Below are positions 7,690 through 16,949 of a stretch of DNA of 64,000 nucleotides, piece by piece. Every line of letters starts with the position of its first letter. Within the stretch, counting starts at the first letter, position 1. The stretch covers positions 248,001-312,000 of the forward strand of contig JAXGRD010000003.1 in NCBI GenBank assembly GCA_040766105.1, read 5' to 3'. Made by a program: the position numbers and the translations under genes. The notes below the pieces were generated by a model. It was not told where the DNA came from and made no database searches. It worked only from the letters and a program-made list of their open reading frames with translations. This DNA is from JAXGRD01 sp040766105 (GTDB taxonomy: Bacteria > Bacillota > Clostridia > Peptostreptococcales > Anaerovoracaceae).

Positions 7690-9135
7690 TTAGTCCTTGA
7701 TTTTCGCTATATTCTTGGCAAGTTGTTTTTTGTGCTCTACGTTTCCAAGTCTTTGGATCATGATTCTCTGTGCCTGAGGGGAACCGGCTCCGTGCATGGA
7801 TTCCGTTCGGTAGCCTACCGCCCCGGTTCCAAGAGTCAAGTTTTCAATCAAGCGCATGATTCGCAATCTGTTTTCTGTGGGCACGCTGTCCACGCCCTTC
7901 AGATACTTATCTACATAGTGGCCGATTTCGCCGCTTCGGAAATCCTTCTCCGAAGGCTGCGTTACCATGAGGCCTCCTGCGATATCTTCTGCCAAACGAC
8001 ACATCTCATAGGGGAATCTGGTTACATTCTGCTTGCAGACGTTAGCCAACATCAGGTCGATGAGGAATGCTCCCGACGGCGTAGCCGTTCCCTCGTAGGA
8101 ACAAGCAAGGGAGGAGGAGTAAATCGTCTCGTTCAAGTGGGTCATTTCGATGATCTTATCCTTGATGTGAGATGCTCTGGGAACACCGTTATAGTCTGCA
8201 GCCAGGGCAGCCGCCCCAATCAATACGTCACCTACGCCAACCTTACAAGCATAGCTGGGTCTGTGGTGTCCGGCAAAACGTTCCACCATCATTCCAACGA
8301 ACTCTGTCTCACCGTTGAGGAAGACTCTTTCATGGGGAACGAAGACATGATCAAATATAATCAGGGCCTCGTGACCACCGAACTCGCTGTTTCCTACATC
8401 GATCTCCGTGCCTTCCATCTTTCTGGTGTCACAGGACTGTCTTCCGTAGATGATGGTGATTCCCTCTGTGTCGGTAGGTACCGAGAAGGAAACCGCATAG
8501 TCCTTATCTTCCGGTTTCATCGCGATGGTGGGCATTACAAGCACCTCGTGGGAGTTGACGATTCCTGTCTGGTGTGCCTTACAGCCATTGACAACGATAC
8601 CGTCCTCTCTTCTCTCCACTACGCGAAGATACATATCCGGATCCGCCTGGTCGCTGGGGGACAAACCTCTGTCGCCCTTCACATCTGTCATGGCACCATC
8701 CGTTACGATATCTTCTTCTTGTGCATATTTCAGGAACTTGATAAATCTTTCCTTGTAGTCGGTTCCGTGTTTCTCGTCTATCTCATGAGCCGTACTGTAA
8801 ACCGCATTGTACGCATCCTGTCCCACACATCTTTGGAAGCAGCATGCCGTCTTTTGTCCCAACATTCTCTGGCGCTTTACCTTTTGCACCAAGTCATCTG
8901 CGCTTTGGAACACGTGGTTAAACAAGTTGATTTTTTCTCCTGTCAGGTGGGATTTTACCGTCATCAGATCCTCATATTCCGGATCCAATGCCAAGTCATA
9001 GGTCATCGCAACCGCATTCATGGATGGAATAATCACCGGATGATCCACCGGAGATTCCACCTTTTCTCCAAACATGTATACGTTGAGATTGAGCTTTCTT
9101 AAGCTCTCCACATATTCTTTTCCTGTTTTTAACAT
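7690..9135 (-). CDS. abfD: 4-hydroxybutyryl-CoA dehydratase / vinylacetyl-CoA isomerase
   Basis: A 481-residue FAD- and [4Fe-4S]-dependent radical enzyme of the 4-hydroxyphenylacetate hydroxylase fold. It converts 4-hydroxybutyryl-CoA to crotonyl-CoA in 4-aminobutyrate and succinate fermentation. The cluster ligands known from the Clostridium aminobutyricum enzyme are present: Cys99 and Cys103 in CCFQRC, and His290...Cys297 in HHRPSYAC with the expected seven-residue spacing. It is encoded alone, without abfH, abfT or acyl-CoA dehydrogenase genes nearby, so its pathway partners must lie elsewhere. A GGAGCC site precedes the ATG. Confidence 0.9.
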   Translation of the reverse strand: MLKTGKEYVESLRKLNLNVYMFGEKVESPVDHPVIIPSMNAVAMTYDLALDPEYEDLMTVKSHLTGEKINLFNHVFQSADDLVQKVKRQRMLGQKTACCFQRCVGQDAYNAVYSTAHEIDEKHGTDYKERFIKFLKYAQEEDIVTDGAMTDVKGDRGLSPSDQADPDMYLRVVERREDGIVVNGCKAHQTGIVNSHEVLVMPTIAMKPEDKDYAVSFSVPTDTEGITIIYGRQSCDTRKMEGTEIDVGNSEFGGHEALIIFDHVFVPHERVFLNGETEFVGMMVERFAGHHRPSYACKVGVGDVLIGAAALAADYNGVPRASHIKDKIIEMTHLNETIYSSSLACSYEGTATPSGAFLIDLMLANVCKQNVTRFPYEMCRLAEDIAGGLMVTQPSEKDFRSGEIGHYVDKYLKGVDSVPTENRLRIMRLIENLTLGTGAVGYRTESMHGAGSPQAQRIMIQRLGNVEHKKQLAKNIAKIKD

Positions 9136-9194
9136 AAGCGACGGCTCCTTTCTGTATCAACATAAATGCACTCATATGCATTCCTACTGTTTTA

Positions 9195-10394
9195 TTACCC
9201 CATCTGCGAGTCTTCACCCGAATTTAGAGCATTTTTTATGTTATTCATAGCGGTTTCCAAGAATTTTCTGGGACAGGCCACATTGATTCTCTCAAATCCT
9301 TCTCCCGCCTTTCCGAATATCCTCCCTTCGTTGGGGAAGATTCTTGCCTTGCGGCGCATAAATTCCTGCAGTTCATCGGGGTCCATATCCAAGCCGCTGC
9401 AATCCAGCCACACCAGATAGGTCCCTTGGGTCTCCACCATCCGAATCATGGGAAGATTTTCTTCCACAAATGCTTTGATATATCGGATATTGCCTTCCAA
9501 ATATTCCATCAGCTGATGATACCATGCTCCTCCCTTTTCATATGCCGTGATGCAGCTCTCATAGGCGAAGGAATTGAGGGAGAAGAACCCGGCCGCAGCG
9601 GCTGATCGGTTATACTTCTTCTTCAACTCACGATTTGGTATGATAATGTTGGAGCACTGGAGTCCGGCCAAATTAAACGTCTTGGAAGGAGCCGTGAAGA
9701 TGATGCTCCGGTCTCTCACTTCCTCTGACAAGGTGGCCAATATCGTATGTTGGTGCGGTGGAAAGACTAAGTCAAAGTGGATCTCATCGGAAAAGATAAG
9801 GACATCGTTTTCCAGGCAGATGTCCGCCACTCGTTCCAGCTCTTCTCTCGTCCATACCCTACCCACCGGATTGTGTGGACTGGACAGCAACAGAACCTTT
9901 GCCTTGGGATCCGCCGCCTTCTTCTCCAAATCCGCAAAGTCCATGGCGTAGCTTCCCTCTTCATAGATTAATTCATTGTTGGAAATCTCTCTACCGTTGC
10001 TCCGAATGGATTCCATAAAGGGGTAATATACCGGCTGCTGGATGATAATCTTGTCACCCGGTTCCGTAAAAGCCGTAATGGCGTAGCAAATGGCCGACAC
10101 CACACCGGGGGAAAGGGCAATCCATTCCTTCTTGATATCCCAGTGATGATGTTCCTTCATCCACTTGATTACCGCATTATAATACCGGTCCGTAGGTATG
10201 GTGTATCCGTATACACCCTTGTCCGATAGTTTCTTTATGACATCCGAGACCTCCGGCATGATTTTAAATTCCATGTCTGCCACAAACAGGGGAATGACAT
10301 CCTCACATCCCTCGCCCATGGTGCCGGGAATGGTTTCCCACTTATATGCTCCCACGTTCTTTCGATCTGCAGCTGTATCAAAATCGTATTTCAT
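9195..10394 (-). CDS. MalY/PatB-family cystathionine beta-lyase or aminotransferase
   Basis: A 399-residue PLP fold-type I enzyme. Family motifs include LLSSPHNPVGRVWTREEL, SDEIHFDLVFPPHQH and the PLP lysine in FTAPSKTFNLAGLQ. MalY/PatB proteins cleave C-S bonds (cystathionine, cysteine) to thiol, pyruvate and ammonia; some act as aminotransferases. The exact substrate is not readable from sequence. The gene sits between abfD and the terminator of the nhaC operon and has its own possible promoter. Confidence 0.85.
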   Translation of the reverse strand: MKYDFDTAADRKNVGAYKWETIPGTMGEGCEDVIPLFVADMEFKIMPEVSDVIKKLSDKGVYGYTIPTDRYYNAVIKWMKEHHHWDIKKEWIALSPGVVSAICYAITAFTEPGDKIIIQQPVYYPFMESIRSNGREISNNELIYEEGSYAMDFADLEKKAADPKAKVLLLSSPHNPVGRVWTREELERVADICLENDVLIFSDEIHFDLVFPPHQHTILATLSEEVRDRSIIFTAPSKTFNLAGLQCSNIIIPNRELKKKYNRSAAAAGFFSLNSFAYESCITAYEKGGAWYHQLMEYLEGNIRYIKAFVEENLPMIRMVETQGTYLVWLDCSGLDMDPDELQEFMRRKARIFPNEGRIFGKAGEGFERINVACPRKFLETAMNNIKNALNSGEDSQMG

Positions 10395-10426
10395 CTGGTC
10401 ACCTCACTTGCCAATCCTATATCCCT

Positions 10427-10456
10427 ATCATAATACATTTGTCTCCATCTGTACAA
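10427..10456 (-). promoter_or_regulatory. Possible sigma-70 promoter of the MalY/PatB gene
   Basis: On the minus strand TTGTAC is followed by an 18-bp spacer and TATGAT, downstream of the preceding operon's terminator and about 35 bp before the start codon. Confidence 0.4.
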
Positions 10457-10462
10457 GTATAC

Positions 10463-10489
10463 AAAAAAACGGCGCCTTTTCGGCGCCGC
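10463..10489 (-). terminator. Terminator of the pepV-nhaC operon
   Basis: On the minus strand a CGGCGCC-GAAAA-GGCGCCG hairpin is followed by seven T residues. Confidence 0.9.
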
Positions 10490-10506
10490 CTTATTGCTGT
10501 TTTTGC

Positions 10507-11883
10507 CTATACCAGTACTAAGCCCAAAATCAGGAAAATGATAGCCGAGAGAATAAAGGGAAGCATGACCAAGGGTCCCGTTGTTCTGAAATAATCTGCC
10601 GGCGTCGTTTGGGTGGATGCCGCCGTCAAGATGACAGTATCGGAGTACATACAGATGTGCCCACCAAAGCATACCGCAGAAATCAGCGCACCTGCGCACA
10701 GGAAGGGGCTCACCTGAAGGGCTTCCGCCAAAGGTCCCACTATGGGGAAGGCGATTGCGGCAAGTCCCCAGAAACTACCCGATGCAAAGGACAGGAGTCC
10801 AATGGCGATGAAGATGGTCATGGGAAGCAAGGAGGGATTCACGGCTTTCAAGGCGAGGTCCACAATATAGTCGATGAGTCCCAGTTGCGTATTCACTTCA
10901 ATGAGGGTGTAGGAAATAATGATAATAATCAAGGTTGGGAACATATCCACCATTCCCTTAATTACATTGTCGAAGAACTTCTTCGGTGTCATGAGCTTCT
11001 GTGGAATGTACATGACGAAGGCCACTCCGATAGCTGCGAAGAGTCCGATGAGGATGTCCTCCAAAATAATGGTGACAGCTGCCACAACAATCATGGGAAT
11101 CAAGAAGTTGACGGCACGGGTTTTGACTCCTGCAAACTTCTTTTCTTCGTCGGGAAGTTCCACCAAAGCCGCCTTTGACTCTACGGAGAAAACCTCTCCC
11201 GTCTCAAGTGCTCTCTTCTCGGCACGCTTCATGGGACCGAAAAGAGGGATGACCTTTAACGCAAATAGAGGGACCACCAATACGGCAAGCCAGCCATAGA
11301 CCACAAAGGGCATGGACTGAATGTAGGCAGCCGTGACGGAGAGGTCTCCCGTCATCCCGGCAGTCTCCATCTGTGCTCCCATAAATGCTGACCAAGTGGT
11401 GAAAGGCAAAATGGCACAGACCGTAACTCCCGTGGAGTTGACAATGTATGCCAGCATTTCCCTGGAAACCCTGTTCTTGTCTGTAATATCTCTAACTGCA
11501 GCTCCCACAGCCAGACAGTTAAGATAGTCATCTACAAACACGATGATGCCCAAGACCCACGCGCCAATCATGGAAGACTTACGCGTCTTCAGGAACCGTT
11601 GTGCTGCGTTGGAAAATCCCAAAACACCGCCCGCCTCCTGCATGAGCATGATGAGAGAACCGAATAAAGCACAGAGCATGAGTACCCATGCCGTATTTTC
11701 ATCGGTCAATACCACATACAGGGCATCCACAAAACCATAAAATGCCTTGATGGGATGTCCACCGGCGACCATGAGGAAGCCAACAGCGACACCAAGAAAT
11801 ATGGATATAAAGGTGTCTTTTGTAATGAGTGCAACGACGATAATCACCAACACCGGGATCAGCGTCCAAAATCCAAAGTCCAT
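10507..11883 (-). CDS. NhaC-family Na+/H+ antiporter-like transporter
   Basis: A polytopic protein of 458 residues with about 11-12 hydrophobic segments. It contains NhaC-type features such as FVDDYLNCLAVGAAVRDITDKNRVSREMLAY, STGVTVCAILPFTTW and GGHICMYSDTVILTAASTQ. It exchanges protons for sodium or a metabolite in the cytoplasmic membrane; some relatives are amino acid or dicarboxylate/proton exchangers. The start at 11883 is preferred because a GAAAGGAGC site precedes it; an upstream in-frame extension lacks one. It begins 16 bp after the dipeptidase stop, so it may export or import something linked to peptide use. Confidence 0.85.
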   Translation of the reverse strand: MDFGFWTLIPVLVIIVVALITKDTFISIFLGVAVGFLMVAGGHPIKAFYGFVDALYVVLTDENTAWVLMLCALFGSLIMLMQEAGGVLGFSNAAQRFLKTRKSSMIGAWVLGIIVFVDDYLNCLAVGAAVRDITDKNRVSREMLAYIVNSTGVTVCAILPFTTWSAFMGAQMETAGMTGDLSVTAAYIQSMPFVVYGWLAVLVVPLFALKVIPLFGPMKRAEKRALETGEVFSVESKAALVELPDEEKKFAGVKTRAVNFLIPMIVVAAVTIILEDILIGLFAAIGVAFVMYIPQKLMTPKKFFDNVIKGMVDMFPTLIIIIISYTLIEVNTQLGLIDYIVDLALKAVNPSLLPMTIFIAIGLLSFASGSFWGLAAIAFPIVGPLAEALQVSPFLCAGALISAVCFGGHICMYSDTVILTAASTQTTPADYFRTTGPLVMLPFILSAIIFLILGLVLV

Positions 11884-11899
11884 TTTTGCTCCTTTCTTC

Positions 11900-13270
11900 T
11901 CACTTAAATGAGTTCGTCGAGAATCCGATTTTACCAATTGCCAAGGCGAAGATTTTAGCATTGGCAACAAGACTCTCTATAGAAATATACTCGTTTTCTT
12001 CGTGACAAGTGTCCTCTTCTCCCGGGAAAATCGGTCCCCAGGATACAACATTGGGCATCGCTTTGGCATAAGACCCTCCATAAGCTAACACCAATTCGTT
12101 GGGTCTTCCCGTCGCTTCCTCATAGGCTTCCCCAAAGGCTTTGATAAATGGGCGTTCCCTGCTCACAAAGACGGGCTTTAAGTCACTTGTAACGATTCGC
12201 CTTCCTTCCAAGTCTGCCATACGTTGATCTAAAGCATCTATCAATATCCCCCCTTCTGTTCCGTAAGGATATCTTGCGTTAATGTGAAGATGAATCTTTT
12301 CTTTTTCTGTCATTAATATGGTGGGAGAAAATACATTTCGGTGAACAAACTCGCCGTCGTAGTATTCATCCTCACTGTACAGGCATATGTTCTTGCCGTA
12401 AATGTCTCTGAAATACTCCTCAGTTGCCCTTAAGACCTTCAAGAGTCGGTTTTCTTTCAGCTTCCTTCCCTTCAATCCATCCGCCATGACGAAGATTGCA
12501 TTCTCGCCGTTTTCCGGTTGACTGGAATGAACCGCCTTACCCAATGTGGTAATAACTTCACGCCGTTCCGTTCCCTCTTCTCGGTGTAAGATGACGCCTT
12601 CACAGCTTCCCGGCACGGTGTTTGTCATGGTGCCCCCGCGAATCTCAGCAAGAACGCTTCCGTCACTTAAGTCCTCCTCTTCTCGGAAATCAAACTCATA
12701 TGTAACATCCAAGCAGCCTTTTTCCACATTGCAAAGGGGGAACTCACCATCGGGGGTGAAGCCGTAATCCGGTAAGGGGTACTGTTTCACATATGCGTCC
12801 ATATCCGTCCACTCCACCTCTTCCTGGGTTCCAATGATGAAGCGAATCTTTTTGTGAAGGGGTTTTCCTTGATCCAGAATCGCCTTCATTCCATAGAGGA
12901 CGGCAATCACAGGGCCCTTGTCATCCATGGCACCTCGGCCATAAACCCTACCATCTCTGACCTCTCCTTGAAAAGGTTCGGAGTGCCATATAGACCTGTC
13001 GCCGGGGGGCACCACATCTACGTGGGCGAGAATCCCCAAGACTTCCTCTCCATGGCCGATTTCCACAATGCCGATTTGTCCATCCAAAACTTTTTCACTG
13101 TGAAAACCCAGTCTTTCCGCTAAATCCAAAATGTAGTCTAAACCCTTTTCTAGGCTTTTCAAGTCTTCCGAAATGCTGGGAATATTGATCAGCTCAATGA
13201 GGGTAGTTGTCATGTCCTCCTCATAGGATGCCACTGCTTTCAGTATCCTTTCCTTTTCTTCCGATTCCAT
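11900..13270 (-). CDS. pepV: M20 dipeptidase, PepV/Sapep type
   Basis: A 456-residue metallo-dipeptidase of the M20 family. The metal and catalytic motifs are visible: GILAHVDVVPPGD (His-x-Asp) and YGRGAMDDKGP, with the catalytic pair in GTQEEVEW. The lid domain is in the middle (residues ~190-320). It hydrolyses dipeptides with an unblocked N-terminus in the cytosol. It is first gene of an operon with the NhaC-like transporter, driven by a promoter embedded in TetR-type operators. Confidence 0.85.
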   Translation of the reverse strand: MESEEKERILKAVASYEEDMTTTLIELINIPSISEDLKSLEKGLDYILDLAERLGFHSEKVLDGQIGIVEIGHGEEVLGILAHVDVVPPGDRSIWHSEPFQGEVRDGRVYGRGAMDDKGPVIAVLYGMKAILDQGKPLHKKIRFIIGTQEEVEWTDMDAYVKQYPLPDYGFTPDGEFPLCNVEKGCLDVTYEFDFREEEDLSDGSVLAEIRGGTMTNTVPGSCEGVILHREEGTERREVITTLGKAVHSSQPENGENAIFVMADGLKGRKLKENRLLKVLRATEEYFRDIYGKNICLYSEDEYYDGEFVHRNVFSPTILMTEKEKIHLHINARYPYGTEGGILIDALDQRMADLEGRRIVTSDLKPVFVSRERPFIKAFGEAYEEATGRPNELVLAYGGSYAKAMPNVVSWGPIFPGEEDTCHEENEYISIESLVANAKIFALAIGKIGFSTNSFK

Positions 13271-13300
13271 TCCATCACCTTCCCTTTTCCAACATTAAAA

Positions 13301-13353
13301 AAGATAACACGTTATTCTAAGGGGATTATATAACGCGTTATCTTTTGATGCAA
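13301..13353 (-). promoter_or_regulatory. pepV promoter overlapped by duplicated TetR-type operator
   Basis: On the minus strand TTGCAT, a 17-bp spacer and TATAAT occupy 13325-13353. Two near-identical palindromes of the form ATAACRCGTTAT lie within it: 13330-13341 in the spacer (perfect palindrome) and 13304-13315 just past the start point (one mismatch). Together they form a larger inverted repeat with 15-bp arms (13301-13315 / 13330-13344). The downstream-encoded TetR protein is the likely ligand-responsive repressor. Confidence 0.8.
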
Positions 13354-13393
13354 TCATTTTTTATGTATATTATTGTTTTTTTATCTGCCCGAA

Positions 13394-13999
13394 TTATTCC
13401 CCATTCCACTTGGGAAATATGCCCTTGAAAGCAATCCGCATCAGTTCTCGATTGCTGTCAGCTAAATCATAACTGCCCTTGCTGATGATCCAATCAATGA
13501 ACCCACCACGATCCACCTTAAAGATCATATCGTTGACCTCTTGGGCCGTGTATTTTGTCTCATATTTTTCCGTCAGCATACGGATGTGTTCCGTATCCTT
13601 CTTGTCAAACTCTCCTTTATCTAGGAGCATCCACATATAGCGAGAGTTCTCCATGGTGCACTGGGCAAAGTAGTAGACTCGAAGCAGTTCATAGCCGAAG
13701 GTCTCTGCCAAATCCCGATTGAGATTGGCGTCCGCCTCAATATAGTCCCCGATAGTGAAATCCTCCGGAAGCTCGTCGGCGCGGGCCCAGCTCTTGCTGA
13801 AGCCTCCCGCGAAGATGGTGAAGATAATGGCATCCTTGGAATCAAAGTATTTATAAATCGCCCCGGTGGTGACACCGGCCTGCTTTGCGATTTCTCGCAA
13901 AGTCATCTTCTCATATCCCTTTTCTAAGAGAATTTCTTCTGCTGCTACAATAATTCGATCCTTTGTTTCTTGTGCCTTCTTTGATAGTTTTTCCTTCAT
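13394..13999 (-). CDS. TetR-family transcriptional regulator
   Basis: A 201-residue protein with an N-terminal TetR helix-turn-helix (RIIVAAEEILLEKGYEKMTLREIAKQAGVTTGAIYKYFDSKDA at about residues 15-57, given in part). The C-terminal ligand-binding part is not assignable. It is the second gene after the DUF1905 gene (9-bp gap) and lies just upstream of the duplicated operator in the pepV promoter, so it probably represses pepV-nhaC. Confidence 0.9.
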   Translation of the reverse strand: MKEKLSKKAQETKDRIIVAAEEILLEKGYEKMTLREIAKQAGVTTGAIYKYFDSKDAIIFTIFAGGFSKSWARADELPEDFTIGDYIEADANLNRDLAETFGYELLRVYYFAQCTMENSRYMWMLLDKGEFDKKDTEHIRMLTEKYETKYTAQEVNDMIFKVDRGGFIDWIISKGSYDLADSNRELMRIAFKGIFPKWNGE

Positions 14000-14008
14000 T
14001 CTCTGCCT

Positions 14009-14284
14009 CTATTTCTTTTCCCTCTCCATGATGGTCACTTCCACCATGTCGCCCGGTTGCTTTCCTATTTTCTTGCGAATGTCCTTTCGTAAACCGATGA
14101 TGTGACAGGGCGTTCCCATCCTCACCACCTGACCGTCATAGGCTTCTCCGTCAAACGTGGCGTGGACAAGAACCCGACCCTTCCCAAACTCCTCCTTTAC
14201 ATCCAAAGGAACTTCAACATAGGCTCCGTCTATATCAGGAACCTTCTTGATTTCGGCAGTAAAGCAATATTTTTTTGTGTTCAT
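14009..14284 (-). CDS. DUF1905-family protein
   Basis: A 91-residue protein with the DUF1905 pattern: FTAEIKKVPDIDGAYVEVP, then FGKGRVLVHATFDG and LRKDIRKKIGKQPGD. The start at 14284 is set by a GGAGGGTGAG site. Members are small beta-barrel-like proteins of unknown function. It is co-transcribed with the TetR gene. Confidence 0.8.
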   Translation of the reverse strand: MNTKKYCFTAEIKKVPDIDGAYVEVPLDVKEEFGKGRVLVHATFDGEAYDGQVVRMGTPCHIIGLRKDIRKKIGKQPGDMVEVTIMEREKK

Positions 14285-14361
14285 ATCTCTCACCCTCCGG
14301 GTTATTCTTTGCCAATATTTTATCATACAACCGCCCGACGGTGTAGTTTTTTTATCCAAAG

Positions 14362-14386
14362 AAAAACGCCCTTGGACAGGGCATTT
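14362..14386 (-). terminator. Terminator of the lipoprotein gene
   Basis: On the minus strand GCCCT-GTCCA-AGGGC is followed by a T-rich tail (GTTTTTC). Confidence 0.75.
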
Positions 14387-14405
14387 CCGCTACGATACTG
14401 TGTTA

Positions 14406-15104
14406 TTATTCCTTGATTTCACCGTAGAAAGCTTCCGTCAAGGCTTCGTCAAAATCTTCTCTGTCTCTGTCCCACTCAGGGAATTCATCCACTACTTCAG
14501 CAGGATAGTCAATGCCCAGCAGCGCGACTACATTGCCTTCGCTGTCCTTGATGGGTGAGAAGACAGACCATACAGGCTCGGCACCTTCCGCATTATCCCA
14601 AGCGGATCCTGCCGTAACCACCTTGCCGTCCCAAGCATCCTTGAACTGGGGCTCAAAGTCATAAGCATATCCCCAATCATCGGGGTCTGCACCGTCAACA
14701 GTGATTACGAAGGGGCCTTCTGCATTTCCGTCCAGTTTCGGTTCCAGAATGGCACCGCCCTCTGCATCCTTGTCGGCTTCATCCACAGGAGACAGAACGT
14801 AGACATAGGTTGCACCCGTTTCTTTCTTGATTTCTTCCATCTTTGCACTCATGGCCTCATAACCTTCATAGGCTCGCGCTTCTCCCGACTCAATGAGGGC
14901 AACATACTCGTCTCCCCACTCACCGCTCAGTGCTTCTCCCCACTCTTGTGCATATCCGGTAATTTCAAGTCTTAGTTCCTTGATTTCGTCAGGCATCACA
15001 GCCTCTTCTTCCTCTTGATCGCCTCCACAGCCAACCAGAGCGGCACTCACCAGAAACATACTCATAATGATTGCGAAAATCTTCCATTTTGACTTGCTTC
15101 TCAT
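14406..15104 (-). CDS. Lipoprotein with a Cache-like sensor domain
   Basis: A 232-residue exported lipoprotein. A basic N-terminus and hydrophobic helix end in a lipobox (ALVGCGG, Cys about residue 26), followed by an acidic linker. The globular part contains TYVYVLSPV, a WGYAYDFEPQFKDAW stretch and VWSVFSPIKDSEGNVVALLGIDYPAE, which resembles the extracellular PAS/Cache ligand-binding fold usually attached to chemoreceptors or diguanylate cyclases. Here the fold stands alone with no signalling domain. It has its own terminator; ligand unknown. Confidence 0.65.
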   Translation of the reverse strand: MRSKSKWKIFAIIMSMFLVSAALVGCGGDQEEEEAVMPDEIKELRLEITGYAQEWGEALSGEWGDEYVALIESGEARAYEGYEAMSAKMEEIKKETGATYVYVLSPVDEADKDAEGGAILEPKLDGNAEGPFVITVDGADPDDWGYAYDFEPQFKDAWDGKVVTAGSAWDNAEGAEPVWSVFSPIKDSEGNVVALLGIDYPAEVVDEFPEWDRDREDFDEALTEAFYGEIKE

Positions 15105-15233
15105 ATAAACCTCCTTGCATGATATAAAACCACTTTTGTATAGGGTAGCATATATTCAAGGGAAAGGAAGAAAAAATAGAATATTCAGTAATTTCCAACA
15201 AGTTAGTACGCCATTTTCCTTATGATAGTGCAT

Positions 15234-16883
15234 TTACCGGGATGTCATCTCCTTGTGGGCTCGGACAATGGCGAACTCGGCGCTGGGGAAGACACGTTCC
15301 TTCCCAATCATTTCAATCAAGCCCCCTCTTTCGAGACCTTTCAAAACCTTGGGCTGTACACTGCATAACATGAGGGCAACGCCCTCTTCCTCCAAGTCAT
15401 GAGCCAACTCCAGCAGGGCCTGGATACCCGATAAATCAATGGCCGGCACACCACGCATGGAGAGAATCAGCACCTCCGTCTCCTTCAACTCCGTCAGTTG
15501 CGTCTTCAGCTTGTCCGTCACCGCAAAGAAAATAGTTCCCGTCAAATAGGCTATTTTGATTTTGTTGGAGATATGGGGAAGATTAATGTCGATTTCTTCC
15601 AAACGTTCACTGGATATGTCTGCAATGGTAATATCGATGTCAGTGAGTTTTACAACAATCATAACTGTGGAGAAGGCTACGCCGATTATGATTGCCTGGG
15701 TCAGGTCCAACACGACAGTAGCACCCATGGTAATAAAAAACTTAAACATTCCCGTTTTAAATCGATGTTGAAAGATAAACTTGATATTTTCCCAATCGTT
15801 CATCCGCCACGCCGTAACCATCAACACTCCCGATAAGGCGGAAAGTGGAATCTCTGACATAATTGGTGCCAAAACAAACATGGACAGTAGCAAAATGACC
15901 GCATGGATAATCCCTGTCAGCCTTGTCTCACATCCTGCTTTAATGGCTACACTGGAGCGGGCAATGGCAGCTGTTGCCGGTATTCCACCAAATAACGGAA
16001 TCACTATGTTGCCAACTCCCTGAGCCACCAGTTCCCGATCACCGTTCATTTTTTCTTTCTTCATTTTCCCTGCCGATGCGCCACACAACAGGGACTCAAT
16101 CATAGCCAAGGCTGCAATAGAAAAGGCGGGAACGGACAGAGCCCAAAACTGCGAGAGATTCAACCCCGTCAAGGACAGTCTCTCCGGCAAAAACAAAGTC
16201 TTCGGGATTTCTCCCACCACCGCAACATCAAATCCGGCGAAGTGATTGGTGACGAGCACAATTACCAAGGATGCCAGGGAAGATGGCACGATGTTGTTCC
16301 ATTTCTTTGGCCACAAAATCATGATAAAAATGACGGCGGCACCTATACCGACAGCATAAAAGTTGGGCGCAAACCCTTTTGTAAAATACGACAAGACTTT
16401 CGTAATGGCCAAGTCCCCTTCCGAGGTCACCCCAAAGAAATTGTCCAGTTGCCCCAAGGCAATAATGATGGCAATCCCCGATGTAAATCCGGTGATGACC
16501 GAAGAGGGAATAAGATAAATCGTTCGTCCAAGCTTCAAAATTCCGGCAATCACTAAAATAATGCCTGCAAAAAAGCAGGAAATTAGAATTCCCTGCATTC
16601 CGTACTTTGCCGCCAGTGTTAACAGTATAGCCGCCATGGCACCTGTCGGCCCGGATATCTGGAAGGATGCACCGGAGAAAGCACTGATCAGAACCCCTCC
16701 AATAATAGCCGTTACCAATCCGGCTGCTGCTGTCGCTCCTGAGCTAACACCAAATGCCAGCGCCAAGGGCAGGGCAACCGCCGCCACCGTGACACCCGCC
16801 ATCAAATCCCGCGCAAACCGCTTACCGTTATATCCGCTAAACTCTGTTTTTATATCTTTCACATAATCGTTAAATACACTCAT
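15234..16883 (-). CDS. SulP-family anion transporter with STAS domain
   Basis: A 549-residue protein. Residues ~20-410 form the SLC26/SulP membrane domain (GVTVAAVALPLALAFGVSSGATAAAGL and ISGPTGAMAA signatures), followed by a C-terminal cytosolic STAS domain (TEVLILSMRGVPAIDLSGIQALLEL). Members move sulfate, bicarbonate or other anions; the substrate is not predictable here. It is monocistronic with no obvious partner. Confidence 0.88.
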   Translation of the reverse strand: MSVFNDYVKDIKTEFSGYNGKRFARDLMAGVTVAAVALPLALAFGVSSGATAAAGLVTAIIGGVLISAFSGASFQISGPTGAMAAILLTLAAKYGMQGILISCFFAGIILVIAGILKLGRTIYLIPSSVITGFTSGIAIIIALGQLDNFFGVTSEGDLAITKVLSYFTKGFAPNFYAVGIGAAVIFIMILWPKKWNNIVPSSLASLVIVLVTNHFAGFDVAVVGEIPKTLFLPERLSLTGLNLSQFWALSVPAFSIAALAMIESLLCGASAGKMKKEKMNGDRELVAQGVGNIVIPLFGGIPATAAIARSSVAIKAGCETRLTGIIHAVILLLSMFVLAPIMSEIPLSALSGVLMVTAWRMNDWENIKFIFQHRFKTGMFKFFITMGATVVLDLTQAIIIGVAFSTVMIVVKLTDIDITIADISSERLEEIDINLPHISNKIKIAYLTGTIFFAVTDKLKTQLTELKETEVLILSMRGVPAIDLSGIQALLELAHDLEEEGVALMLCSVQPKVLKGLERGGLIEMIGKERVFPSAEFAIVRAHKEMTSR

Positions 16884-16919
16884 ATGTTAAATCTTATCAT
16901 CTTATGTGCATTCCTGCAA

Positions 16920-16938
16920 GGAGCGGCACATACGCTCC
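16920..16938. terminator. Weak hairpin after the ABC operon
   Basis: The GGAGCG / CGCTCC stem lies just past the stop of the ATP-binding gene. It lacks a strong T-run, so termination is uncertain. Confidence 0.35.
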
Positions 16939-16949
16939 GTTTGATTTCC

